Below are positions 25,079-33,157 of a DNA stretch of 64,000 bases, piece by piece (the stretch's first letter is position 1; each line of letters opens with the position of its first letter). Under the pieces are notes generated by a model. The model saw only the letters and a list, made by a program, of their open reading frames with translations, made no database searches and had not been told where the DNA came from. The position numbers and the translations under genes were made by a program. The stretch spans positions 62,001 to 126,000 of the forward strand of contig NZ_JAMTCF010000023.1 in NCBI RefSeq assembly GCF_024171695.1. Direction: 5' to 3'. This DNA is from Actinosynnema pretiosum. Lineage in GTDB: Bacteria; Actinomycetota; Actinomycetes; Mycobacteriales; Pseudonocardiaceae.

Positions 25079-25111
25079 GCGGCGGGAACCGACCTCACTC
25101 ACCCTGCCGGG

Positions 25112-25792
25112 ATGCGTCCGTTCTCGCGCCGTTGGATGTTCGACCTGGTGGACCCCCGTGACCGCGTCCGCGCACGCGCCCTGGCCAAGCAGCGGGCACT
25201 TGTGACGCGCTCCGACGCCGCGGTGCGCGACATGAACGCGGCGTGGCGGGCCTGCTCCCTGGCGGGGGAGGAGCGGGAAGCCGCCGAGGCTGCCGCGCTG
25301 CGGTGCGCCGCCGCTTTCGGGAAGGCGCGGGGGAGGACCGTCCACGGGCGGGTCGACGCGTTCCGCGCCGCGCCCGACGACGCCGCGCGCGCCGAGCTGT
25401 GGCCGTTCGCCCTGCTCTTCCTGCGCTGGGAGAACCGCTACCCGGACGAGTGGCGCGCGTCCGGCCAGTGGTCGTCCTGGACGACCAAGGACCTCCTGCT
25501 GCGCGACCTCGGGCGGCGCGGGGTGCCCGAGGCAGGGGAGGGGGTCGAGCTGGTGGTCGCCGCGCTGGAGCGGCCCTACCGGTGCAAGGACTGGATGTTC
25601 GCGCGCCTGGCGCGGCGGGTCGACGGCGACCTCCTGCGCGACCGCCTCGGCGGGCTGGCCGGGCGCGAGCCGCGCGCCCGGTTCGTGCTCGACCTCCTCG
25701 ACCGGCCCGAGCTGCCCGCCTCCAGGGGAGCGTGGGCCCGCTGGCGCGCGGCCGACCCCACCGCGACCTCCACGACCGCCCACGTGGAATAA
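25112..25792 (+). CDS. Uncharacterised protein whose stop codon lies in repeat B
   Basis: 226 residues, soluble, rich in arginine and alanine. The middle has LWPFALLFLRWENRYPDEWRASGQWSSWTTKDLLLRDLGRRGV, and later YRCKDWMFARLARRVDGDLLRDRLGGLAGREPRARFVLDLLDRPELP, suggesting helical repeats. I do not recognise the family. Start is ATG at 25112; no strong ribosome site. It is flanked by repeat copies C (upstream) and B (downstream), and its last codons HVE-stop are encoded inside copy B, so the repeat may have replaced the original 3' end. Confidence 0.6.
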   Translation: MRPFSRRWMFDLVDPRDRVRARALAKQRALVTRSDAAVRDMNAAWRACSLAGEEREAAEAAALRCAAAFGKARGRTVHGRVDAFRAAPDDAARAELWPFALLFLRWENRYPDEWRASGQWSSWTTKDLLLRDLGRRGVPEAGEGVELVVAALERPYRCKDWMFARLARRVDGDLLRDRLGGLAGREPRARFVLDLLDRPELPASRGAWARWRAADPTATSTTAHVE

Positions 25793-25840
25793 GTTGGAAT
25801 CACGTAGCACGATGATTTCAGTGTCGAACGAAACCAAATC
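25784..25840 (+). repeat. Dispersed intergenic repeat, copy B
   Basis: GTGGAATAAGTTGGAATCAC is identical to copy A over 20 bp, followed by a diverged spacer and TTCAGTGTCGAACGAAACC. The GGAATAA-to-TTCAGTG distance is 31 nt as in copy A. The TAA stop of the preceding gene lies in the first GGAATAA. Confidence 0.8.
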
Positions 25841-25982
25841 ACCCGCCGGTGGACACCACTCCAGTAACCGCCGGTAAATACCCAGCCGGGACAACCGCCC
25901 CGAACAGGGCTTTCACCGGCCCCCACCGCGCCCGCCCCGCCGCCGTTGATCAGACTGGAGCCGGTCGACGGGAGGTCGGGGC

Positions 25983-28535
25983 ATGGCCGGGGACGCGGAC
26001 ACCGCCGTGGCGCAGCAGGGGGGCACCGCCGGACCGCCCGGCACGACGCGCGCGTGGGCGGCGCGCGCCGTCCGGGCGGTCGCGGGCACACCGGTCACCG
26101 CCTCGCTCGTCGCCGCCCTCTGGACGCTCGCCGCCGTCACCGGCTCGCTGCGCGCAGGCCCGTCGCCGCAGCTGCGCGAGCTCGTCGCCGCCGGGGTCCG
26201 GCCGCTGGCCGACGGCCGCTGGTGGACCCCGCTCACCTCCGCCCTCTGGGCGCACGGCTGGCCCGCCTACGCCGTCTCCACCCTGGTCGCCCTCGCCGTG
26301 CTGCCCGTCGTCGAGCGCCGCCTCGGCTCCCCGCGCACCGCCGCCCTGCTGGTCGGCGTCCAGGTCGTCGGCGTGCTGGTCGGGGTCGGGCTGCTCGCGG
26401 TCGCGCCGGGGGAGTGGGCGCACGACCTCGCGGGCGCCACCTCCATCGGGCCCATCGGCGCCGTCCTGGGCGCCGCGCTCGCGGGCTCCGCCGAGCTCGG
26501 CCCCCGGTGGCGCCGCCGCTTGCGGCTGCTGCTGGTCACCGCCCTGGTGATGATGACCCTCTACGCGGGCCTGCTCGTGGACTTCCTGCGCCTGTCGGTC
26601 GGCCTCACCGGCCTCGCCGCCGTGCTGCTCGCCCGCCGCCGCCCACGCCCCGCGCCGCACCCGCCGTCGGCCGCCGAGGCCCGCGCGCTGGTCGCCCTGG
26701 TGGTCGCGGTCGCCGCCGTCGGACCGGTCGTCGCGGTGCTCGCCCGCACCCCCATCGGGCCGCTGTCGGTGCTGCACGACCTGTTCATCCCCACCCCGCT
26801 CGACGCCGCCGACGTGCAGGCGCTGTGCTCCGCGCCCGCCGACGGCGCCCCCACCGACGCCGCCGACGCCGCCCAGTGCAAGCAGATGCAGGCCGCCCTG
26901 CGGCTGTCCGGCGCGGGACCGGCGGTGCTCTCGCTCATCCCCGTCCTGCTGCTCCTGGTCGCCGCCGAGGGCCTGCGCCGGGGCCGCCGGGCCGCCTGGT
27001 GGACGGCGCTGGCGCTGCACGGGGTGTTCGCCGCGCTCGGGCTGGAGCTGGTGACGCTGCTGGTGGAGGTCCCGGAGGAGGAGCGGGTCTACTTCGCGGG
27101 TCTGCCCGGCGCGCAGTCGCTGGTGGCGATGCTGCTGCCGCTGGCCCTGCCGACCCTGGTGTTCCTGCTGGTGGCCTCGGCCCGCTCGCGCTTCCCGGTG
27201 CGCCACCCCGCCGCGAACCGGGCCGCTGCCACGATCGGGCTCGCGCTGCTCGGCTCGGTCGCGGTGTGGCTGCTGGGCGGCTGGGTGGCCCGCTCCGGGT
27301 TCGACCGGGCGATCGGGTTCGGCGACCTGCTCACCGAGCTGCCGCACCGGTTCATCCCGCCCGGCTACCTGGTGGAGACCCCGCCCGCGTTCCTGCCGTC
27401 CGACGTGCCCACGACGGTGCTGTTCGAGTGGACCGGCCCGGCGTTCTGGCTGGTCACGGCCGCCGTGCTGCTGCGGCTGTTCACCAGGGCGCCGTCCGCC
27501 GCGCACGCCGACGAGCGCGAGCGGGTGGAGGAGCTGCTGCGCGCGGACCCGCGCTCGGACCTGGCGCGCATGGTGCTGTGGGAGGGCCACCGCTACTGGT
27601 TCACCCCGGACGGCGGCACGGCGCTGGCCTACCGGGTGATCGGGTCGGTGGCGCTGACCACCGGCGGCCCGTTCGGCGCGCCGGGCACGGACGCGGGCGC
27701 GGTGGCCGGGTTCACCGCGTTCTGCCGCGACAACGGCTGGATCCCCTGCCTGTACACGGTGACCGAGCCGGTCCGGGCCGCGTGCGCGGACCAGGGCTAC
27801 TCCACCGTCCAGGTCGCGGAGGAGACGGTGCTGGACCTGCCGGGGCTGGCGTTCACCGGCAAGGCGTGGCAGGACGTGCGCACCGCGCTCAACCAGGCGG
27901 CCAAGAAGGGCGTCACCGCCGAGTGGCACACCCTGGCGGAGCTGCCGCTGGGCATGGCCGACCAGGTGAAGGCGATCGCGGAGGAGTGGATCGCGGACAA
28001 GGGGATGCCGGAGATGGGCTTCACCCTGGGCGGGCTGGCCGAGCTGGCGGAGCCGGGGACGCGGCTGCTGCTGGCGGTGGACGCCGACCGGACCGTGCAC
28101 GGGGTGACGAGCTGGCTGCCGGTGTACCGGGACGGGGTGGTGGTGGGCTGGACGCTGGACTTCATGCGGCGGCGCACCGACGGGTTCCGGGGCGTGGTGG
28201 AGTTCCTGATCGCCTCGGCCGCGCAGTCCTGCCGGGACGAGGGGGCGCTGCTGCTGAGCCTGTCCGGTGCGCCGCTGGCCCGCCGGGACCGGGGGGACGC
28301 GCCGACGCGGTTGCAGCGGCTGCTGGACCACCTGGCGTCGACGCTGGAGCCGGTGTACGGGTTCCGGTCGCTGCTGGCGTTCAAGGCGAAGTTCCAGCCC
28401 GACTACCGGCCGCTGCACATGGCCTACCCGGAGGGGGCGGCGCTGCCCGCGATCGGGCGGGCGCTGATGCGGGCCTACCTGCCGCAGGTGTCGGCGCGGC
28501 AGCTCGCGGCGCTGACCCGCAAGCTGCTGGACTGA
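25983..28535 (+). CDS. Rhomboid-like membrane domain fused to DUF2156 aminoacyl-lipid synthase (MprF-type)
   Basis: 850 residues. Residues ~30-230 form a rhomboid-like membrane domain (DGRWWTPLTSALWAHGWPAYAVSTLVAL, then SIGPIGAVLGAAL), but the position of the catalytic Ser reads GPIGA, so it looks protease-dead. Further helices run to ~490. The C-terminal ~330 residues are a soluble dual-GNAT DUF2156 domain like lysyl/alanyl-phosphatidylglycerol synthases (WFTPDGGTALAYRVIGSVALTTGGPFGAP; LSLSGAPLARR near 760; CAFKAKFxPxW-like LLAFKAKFQPDYRPLHM). It should transfer an amino acid from tRNA to a membrane lipid. The esterase gene directly downstream matches the AlaDAG/AlaPG synthase-AhyD arrangement known in Corynebacterium. 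Start: ATG 25983; amino acid specificity not visible. Confidence 0.82.
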   Translation: MAGDADTAVAQQGGTAGPPGTTRAWAARAVRAVAGTPVTASLVAALWTLAAVTGSLRAGPSPQLRELVAAGVRPLADGRWWTPLTSALWAHGWPAYAVSTLVALAVLPVVERRLGSPRTAALLVGVQVVGVLVGVGLLAVAPGEWAHDLAGATSIGPIGAVLGAALAGSAELGPRWRRRLRLLLVTALVMMTLYAGLLVDFLRLSVGLTGLAAVLLARRRPRPAPHPPSAAEARALVALVVAVAAVGPVVAVLARTPIGPLSVLHDLFIPTPLDAADVQALCSAPADGAPTDAADAAQCKQMQAALRLSGAGPAVLSLIPVLLLLVAAEGLRRGRRAAWWTALALHGVFAALGLELVTLLVEVPEEERVYFAGLPGAQSLVAMLLPLALPTLVFLLVASARSRFPVRHPAANRAAATIGLALLGSVAVWLLGGWVARSGFDRAIGFGDLLTELPHRFIPPGYLVETPPAFLPSDVPTTVLFEWTGPAFWLVTAAVLLRLFTRAPSAAHADERERVEELLRADPRSDLARMVLWEGHRYWFTPDGGTALAYRVIGSVALTTGGPFGAPGTDAGAVAGFTAFCRDNGWIPCLYTVTEPVRAACADQGYSTVQVAEETVLDLPGLAFTGKAWQDVRTALNQAAKKGVTAEWHTLAELPLGMADQVKAIAEEWIADKGMPEMGFTLGGLAELAEPGTRLLLAVDADRTVHGVTSWLPVYRDGVVVGWTLDFMRRRTDGFRGVVEFLIASAAQSCRDEGALLLSLSGAPLARRDRGDAPTRLQRLLDHLASTLEPVYGFRSLLAFKAKFQPDYRPLHMAYPEGAALPAIGRALMRAYLPQVSARQLAALTRKLLD

Positions 28536-28568
28536 GCGGGCGCGACTGAGCGGGAGCGGAGGGGCGCG

Positions 28569-29873
28569 GTGCTGGACTGGTCGCTGCTGTCGGGGGCGAG
28601 CCTGGCGATCGCCGTGGTGGCGGCGGGCGGGGCGGCGCTGGTGGTGCTGCTGCTCGGGCGCGGGCGCCGGTGGTGGTCGCGGCGGGTGCTCCCGGCGGTG
28701 GGGGTCGCGGGCGCGCTGACCGGGGTGGTGTGGGCGGTGGTGACCTTCTCCCGGCTGACCGCGTACCCGTTGCCCGCGGTGGTGTGGTTCGCGGTGCTGG
28801 CGGGGTCGCTGGGGCTCGCGCTGGCGGTGGTGCGGGTGGTGGCGCGGCCGTGGCGGTGGCGGCGGCTGGTGGTCGTGCCGCTGGCGCTGGTGGTGCTGCT
28901 GGGGGCGGGGCAGGCGGTGAACGCGCACTTCGGGCAGTACCCGACGCTGCGCTCGGCGCTGGGGCTGCCCAGGGCGGACGAGGTGGAGCTGTCCGAGGTG
29001 CCGCCGGTGGACGAGGGGGTCGTGGCGGTGCCGGACGGGGCGAGCGTGGCCTCGGTGTGGACGCCGCCCGCCGACCTGCCGAAGCAGGGGGTGGTGGCGC
29101 AGGTGAGCATCCCCGGTGTGGTGTCGGGGCTGGCGGCGCGGCCGGGGTGGGTGTGGTTGCCGCCCGCGTACCTCGTGGCGCCCCGGCCGCTGCTACCGGT
29201 GCTGGTGCTGGTCAACGGGCAGCCGGGGGCTCCGGGGGACTGGCTGGCGGGCGGGCGGTTGGCGGAGCGGATGAACGCCTACGCGGCCGAGCACGGTGGG
29301 CTGGCGCCGGTGGTGGTGGTGCCGGACGACCTGGGCGGGTCGTCGGTGGGGAACCCGATGTGCCTGGACTCGCGGTTGGGGAACGCGCGGACGTACCTGG
29401 TGCGGGACGTGCCGGACTGGATCACCTCGACGCTGCGGGTGGACCCGGACCCGGCGGCGTGGGCGTTCGGCGGGTTCTCGCACGGGGGGACGTGCGCGGT
29501 GCAGATGGCGGTGACGGCGACCGGCCGGTACCCGACGTTCCTGTCGATCTCGGGGGAGGACGAGCCGAGGAGGGGGACGCGGGAGCAGACGGTGGCGGAC
29601 GCGTTCGGCGGGGACGAGGCGGCGTTCCGGGCGGTCAACCCGCGCGACGTCCTGGCGGGGACGCGGTTCCCGCAGGTGGCGGGGCGGTTCGTGGTGGGGG
29701 AGGGGGACAAGGACTTCCGGGCGCAGGGGGAGCGGATGTTCGAGGCGGCGCGGGGTGCGGGGATGGACGTGGAGCTGGTGGTGCTGCCGGGGCAGCACGG
29801 GTGGGAGGTGTGGGGGCCGGGGCTCACGCGGTGGTTGCCGTGGCTGGGGGACCGGGTGGGGTTGACCGGGTGA
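28569..29873 (+). CDS. Membrane-anchored alpha/beta hydrolase, AhyD/esterase-D type
   Basis: 434 residues. Three or four N-terminal transmembrane helices (to about residue 110), then an extracytoplasmic alpha/beta hydrolase. The nucleophile elbow is GGFSHGGTCA (GxSxG), with the acid/histidine in the later VVGEGDKDF and LPGQHGWEVWGPGL. The domain resembles the Ag85/esterase-D group. Start GTG at 28569, 33 bp after the synthase stop, so probably cotranscribed. In related actinobacteria the partner esterase hydrolyses aminoacyl lipids made by the upstream enzyme; that role is inferred from context. Confidence 0.82.
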   Translation: MLDWSLLSGASLAIAVVAAGGAALVVLLLGRGRRWWSRRVLPAVGVAGALTGVVWAVVTFSRLTAYPLPAVVWFAVLAGSLGLALAVVRVVARPWRWRRLVVVPLALVVLLGAGQAVNAHFGQYPTLRSALGLPRADEVELSEVPPVDEGVVAVPDGASVASVWTPPADLPKQGVVAQVSIPGVVSGLAARPGWVWLPPAYLVAPRPLLPVLVLVNGQPGAPGDWLAGGRLAERMNAYAAEHGGLAPVVVVPDDLGGSSVGNPMCLDSRLGNARTYLVRDVPDWITSTLRVDPDPAAWAFGGFSHGGTCAVQMAVTATGRYPTFLSISGEDEPRRGTREQTVADAFGGDEAAFRAVNPRDVLAGTRFPQVAGRFVVGEGDKDFRAQGERMFEAARGAGMDVELVVLPGQHGWEVWGPGLTRWLPWLGDRVGLTG

Positions 29874-29904
29874 GCGGTTGGTCCGGTGGGGGCCGGGGGA
29901 GTGC

Positions 29905-30405
29905 TCAGCGGCTCAGGGACTGGAGCTGCCAGTGCTGGTTGTCGCTGTTGGTGTCGGCGACCAGGGAGAGCGGTCGGGTGGCGCCTGAGGACGTGGCGAC
30001 GGTGAGCACCAGGCGTGGGCTGGTGCCGGGCACGGTGATGACGGAGTAGCCGCCGTTGACCGTGGTCACCTCCTCGACGAACCACTCGTAGGGCTGGTCG
30101 CCGAGGGTGACGGAGCTGCCGCCGTCGAAGCCGAGGTAGTCCTCGCCGAGCACGTCGTAGATGGTCCAGCGGTCCTCGCTGACGAAGGAGAAGAGCCAGA
30201 ACTGCTCGCCCTCGCCGCTGGAGGTGCTGGCGACGGGGACGGTGCTGCCGGGCAGGCCCGCGGTGAGCAGCAGGGTGCTGTCGCCGATCCTGCTCTCGAC
30301 CAGGTAGACGCCGTTGGGCTGGGCCATCGCGACGGGGGCGGCCGGGCTCGCGGCCAGCGCGACGCCCGCGCAGCAGGCCACGAGGGCGCGAACGAGTTTC
30401 CTCAT
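29905..30405 (-). CDS. Secreted beta-trefoil-like protein (RICIN or I66-inhibitor-like)
   Basis: 166 residues. MRKLVRALVACCAGVALAASPAAPVAMA is a Sec signal peptide, leaving a mature protein of ~138 residues. Three similar blocks are visible, each ending in an aromatic W/F position (GEQFWLFSF, PYEWFVEEV, DNQHWQLQSL), the usual pattern of a beta-trefoil. The lack of QxW repeats in every block makes the I66 fungal-type serine protease inhibitor family as likely as RICIN lectins. Start ATG at 30405, chosen because the signal peptide begins there. Convergent with the esterase. Confidence 0.65.
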   Translation of the reverse strand: MRKLVRALVACCAGVALAASPAAPVAMAQPNGVYLVESRIGDSTLLLTAGLPGSTVPVASTSSGEGEQFWLFSFVSEDRWTIYDVLGEDYLGFDGGSSVTLGDQPYEWFVEEVTTVNGGYSVITVPGTSPRLVLTVATSSGATRPLSLVADTNSDNQHWQLQSLSR

Positions 30406-30484
30406 GCGGCAAGGCTGACCCGAGCGGGGGCGTGGGGCGCGCTGGTTCGCCCGATCCTGGGTCGCTCGATCGGGGGTTAGGGGG

Positions 30485-30532
30485 GTTGATTCCATCTATT
30501 CCTTCAGTGTGGAACAAAACTGAATATCCCCG
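30485..30532. repeat. Dispersed intergenic repeat, rearranged copy D
   Basis: TTGATTCCATCTATTCC is the reverse complement of the GGAATA..TGGAATCA part of copies A-C. It is directly joined to TTCAGTGTGGAACAAAACT in forward orientation, so the left half looks inverted relative to the right half. TTCAGT/ACTGAA can pair. Confidence 0.6.
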
Positions 30533-30710
30533 GCATCACATCCAAAAACCCAGCTAAGAACCCGAGCCTGCTTGAACTGCGGCGACGACAGCAGTCCACG
30601 CACTCGATGCGCGTGTCCAGGCCGGAACCGTCACGTGGCTTCAACGGTAGGTGCCGCGCTGACGGGGCGGAGGCCGCTGGCCAAGGAGCGGCTGTGGTGC
30701 ACCTCCCCCG

Positions 30711-30923
30711 GTGGAGGTGGCGCCCACCTCGTCGACGGAGCGGCAGCCACCGGCGCGGACCGGGCAGGAGGGTTCGAGGTTCGTCGTTCGGGCGCTGCTC
30801 GCCGTGTCCGCGCTGACCGGCAGCGCCGTGGCCATGCGGTTGGTCGGCGTCCCGGACCCCGACGGGGAGGGCGTCGCCTTCGAGGACCCCAGGAGGTCCG
30901 CGAAGCCCGTCATAGGCGAGTGA
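30711..30923 (+). CDS. Possible small exported or membrane peptide, doubtful
   Basis: A 70-residue frame starting at GTG with a polar N-terminus, one hydrophobic segment (RFVVRALLAVSALTGSAVAMRL) and an acidic C-terminus. It has no ribosome site, and the start overlaps a hairpin. Third-position GC is not strongly biased. It may be chance or a decayed gene. Confidence 0.2.
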   Translation: MEVAPTSSTERQPPARTGQEGSRFVVRALLAVSALTGSAVAMRLVGVPDPDGEGVAFEDPRRSAKPVIGE

Positions 30924-31027
30924 CCCCACCAACCGGTGCGGCGCAGGTCACGCCGCCCGGCGGCCGAGTTCGCCCCGACCGCACCTGCCGTGCGACCGCC
31001 GTCCGCGCAGGGGCAGACTCACCAGGC

Positions 31028-32584
31028 GTGACTACCACCCTTCTCACCGGCGGCCGGTTCTACTCGCCCACCGCGCCGGACGCCACCGCCATGGCCGTCA
31101 CCGACGGCGTCGTGGTGTGGCTCGGCCAGGACGCGGCAGGCCGTGCGCTGCACCCCGACGCCGAGGTGGTCGAGCTGGACGGCGCGTTCGTCGCGCCCGC
31201 CTTCGTGGACGCCCACGTGCACGCGACCTCCGCAGGCCTCCAGCTCACCGGCCTCGACCTGACCGGCTGCGGTTCGGCCGCCGAGCTGCTGGACCGGGTC
31301 CGCCGCGCCGACGGCGCCCTGCTGTGGGGGCACGGCTGGGACGAGACCCGGTGGAGCGAGCAGCGCCCGCCCTCCCGCGCCGAGCTGGACGAGGCCGCGG
31401 GCGGTCGGCCGGTGTACCTGTCCCGCGTGGACGTGCACTCCGCGCTGGCCAGCTCCGCCCTGGTCGCGCTCGCGCCCGGCGCGCGGGACGCCGAGGGCTT
31501 CTCCCCGGACGGCCCGCTCACCCGCGCCGCCCACCACCACGTGCGCGGCGCGGCCCGTGACGCCATCCCCGCCGGGCAGCGGCGGGACGCGCAGGCGGCG
31601 TTCCTGCGGCACGCGGCCTCGCTCGGGATCGCGTCCGTGCACGAGTGCGCCGGTCCGGACATCTCCAGCCGGGACGACCTGGCCGACCTGCTGGCGGTCG
31701 AGGGCGGGCCTGAGGTGTTCGCGTACTGGGGCGCGCTCAAGCCGGTGGGGCTGCCGGTGAGCGGGCTGGCCGGTGACCTGTTCGTGGACGGCGCGCTCGG
31801 GTCGCGCACCGCCGCGCTGCACGCCCCGTACGCGGACGCGCCGGACACCACCGGGGCGCTGTACCTGGACGCCGACGCGGTGGCCGCGCACCTGGTGGCG
31901 TGCACGCGCGAGGGGTTGCAGGGCGGGTTCCACGTGATCGGCGACGCTGCGGTGGCGGCGGTCGTGGAGGGCTTCGAGCGGGCGGCGGCCGAGGTCGGGG
32001 TCCCGGCGCTGGCGGCGCGCAGGCACCGGTTGGAGCACCTGGAGATGGTGACCGCCGAGCAGGCGGCGAAGCTCGCCTCGTGGGGCGTGGTGGCGTCGGT
32101 GCAGCCGGTGTTCGACGCCGAGTGGGGCGGCGCGGAGGGCATGTACGCGGGGCGGCTGGGCGTGGAGCGGGCGGCGGGGCTGAACCCGTTCGCGACGTTG
32201 GCGTCGGCCGGGGTGATCCTGGCGTTCGGGTCGGACGCGCCGGTCACCCCGGTGGGGCCGTGGGCGGCGGTGCGCGCGGCGGTGCACCACCGCACGCCGG
32301 GGTCGGGGATCTCGCCGAGGGCGGCGTTCAACGCGCACACCAGGGGCGGCTGGCGGGCGGCCGGGGTGGACGACGGCATCACCGGCACGCTCCAGCCGGG
32401 CGCGCCCGCGACGTACGCGGTGTGGGAGGCGGGGGAGCTGTCGGTGACGGCGCCGGACAACCGGGTGCAGCGCTGGTCGCTGGACCCCCGGTCGCGGGTG
32501 CCCGCGCTGCCGGACCTGGACGGGCCCGCGCCGACGTGCCTGCGCACGGTGCTGCGGGGGCGCACGATCTATGAGCGTGCCTGA
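31028..32584 (+). CDS. Amidohydrolase family 3 protein (YtcJ-like)
   Basis: 518 residues. Metal-binding motif VDAHVHATSAG (residues ~60-70) with HxH, followed by a carboxylated-lysine/other metal residues later in the TIM barrel (LFVDGALGSRTAALHAPY; HVIGDAAV; RHRLEHLEMV; GSDAPVTPVGPW). These are the diagnostic points of YtcJ-type metal-dependent hydrolases, which cleave amide or formamide bonds of small molecules. The frame is open from 30572, but the GTG at 31028 gives the family N-terminus TTTLLTGGRFYSPTAPDATA. No clear ribosome site; leaderless translation is possible. Monocistronic, with a terminator after it. Confidence 0.87.
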   Translation: MTTTLLTGGRFYSPTAPDATAMAVTDGVVVWLGQDAAGRALHPDAEVVELDGAFVAPAFVDAHVHATSAGLQLTGLDLTGCGSAAELLDRVRRADGALLWGHGWDETRWSEQRPPSRAELDEAAGGRPVYLSRVDVHSALASSALVALAPGARDAEGFSPDGPLTRAAHHHVRGAARDAIPAGQRRDAQAAFLRHAASLGIASVHECAGPDISSRDDLADLLAVEGGPEVFAYWGALKPVGLPVSGLAGDLFVDGALGSRTAALHAPYADAPDTTGALYLDADAVAAHLVACTREGLQGGFHVIGDAAVAAVVEGFERAAAEVGVPALAARRHRLEHLEMVTAEQAAKLASWGVVASVQPVFDAEWGGAEGMYAGRLGVERAAGLNPFATLASAGVILAFGSDAPVTPVGPWAAVRAAVHHRTPGSGISPRAAFNAHTRGGWRAAGVDDGITGTLQPGAPATYAVWEAGELSVTAPDNRVQRWSLDPRSRVPALPDLDGPAPTCLRTVLRGRTIYERA

Positions 32585-32610
32585 GGTCTGAGGCTTGAGG
32601 CCCTGGCTTC

Positions 32611-32645
32611 GCGGGGCCGCCCCTGGTCGACGGGGGCGGCCCCGC
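32611..32645. terminator. Strong bidirectional hairpin terminator
   Basis: GCGGGGCCGCCCC and GGGGCGGCCCCGC pair over 13 bp around a 9-nt loop, located between the convergent amidohydrolase and VOC genes. Confidence 0.8.
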
Positions 32646-32650
32646 GCCGG

Positions 32651-33052
32651 TCACCGGCGCGCGAAGCGGGTGATGGCCTCCGGGGTGACAGGGGTGAAGA
32701 AGTTGACCAGGTTGCCGTCGGGGTCGCGCAGCAGCAGGGAGCGGTTGCCCCACGGCAGGGTGGTCGGCTCGGCCACGAACTCGGCCACCTCACCGGTCAG
32801 GTCGGCGTGGAGCGCGTCCACGTCGTCGACCCGGAACTCGACGATGACGCTGCGGTTGTCGGCGGGGTGGGCCGAGCCGGGGGCGAACAGGCCCACGGTG
32901 CGGGTGCTGCCGATCGCGAGCGTGGCGCCGCCGATGGTCAGCTCGGCGAAGTCGTCGCCCGCGCGGGTCGCGGTGACGCCGGTGACGCGCTCGTAGAAGC
33001 CGACGAGGCGGGCGACGTCGGCGGTGATGACGCGGATCGAGGCGAAGTCCAC
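32651..33052 (-). CDS. VOC (glyoxalase/bleomycin-resistance) superfamily protein
   Basis: 133 residues. Two beta-alpha-beta-beta-beta modules are recognisable: MDFASIRVITADVARLVGFYERVTGV opening, and the C-terminal SLLLRDPDGNLVNFFTPV, the common DPDGN-x-x-x metal-ligand region of glyoxalase folds. The GTG start lies 8 nt after GGGAGG. It is divergent from a WYL regulator with a perfect operator in between, so it is probably regulated by it. Substrate unknown; single-domain VOC proteins act as dimers in isomerisation, dioxygenation or drug binding. Confidence 0.85.
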   Translation of the reverse strand: MDFASIRVITADVARLVGFYERVTGVTATRAGDDFAELTIGGATLAIGSTRTVGLFAPGSAHPADNRSVIVEFRVDDVDALHADLTGEVAEFVAEPTTLPWGNRSLLLRDPDGNLVNFFTPVTPEAITRFARR

Positions 33053-33110
33053 GGTGGTTCCTCCCTGTGCCCGGCGCCGGGTTCGGCGCCGCTGGGACGG
33101 ACGCTAGGAG

Positions 33111-33139
33111 GGATACCGGGCGGAACCCGCCCGGTATCC
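33111..33139. promoter_or_regulatory. Perfect 12-5-12 inverted repeat, operator of the VOC/WYL pair
   Basis: GGATACCGGGCG and CGCCCGGTATCC are exact reverse complements separated by 5 nt. They lie between the divergent VOC gene (start 33052) and WYL-type regulator (start ~33158). The length and symmetry suggest a dimeric repressor site, most simply the WYL regulator itself. Confidence 0.75.
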
Positions 33140-33157
33140 GGGGCATGATTGCCCGCC

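Larger units (their letters stand above)
30406..31027. other. 622-bp gap with little coding evidence
   Basis: Contains a rearranged copy (D) of the dispersed repeat at 30485-30532, a 7-bp hairpin CACCTCC/GGAGGTG at 30700-30719 and one weak plus-strand frame (30711-30923). The first ~80 bp is AT-richer and probably holds the promoter of the beta-trefoil gene. Confidence 0.5.

Noticed and set aside
25950-28928. A 992-codon minus-strand frame
   Set aside because: It lies opposite the convincing membrane/DUF2156 gene and is rich in His, Gln, Arg and Pro without domains.
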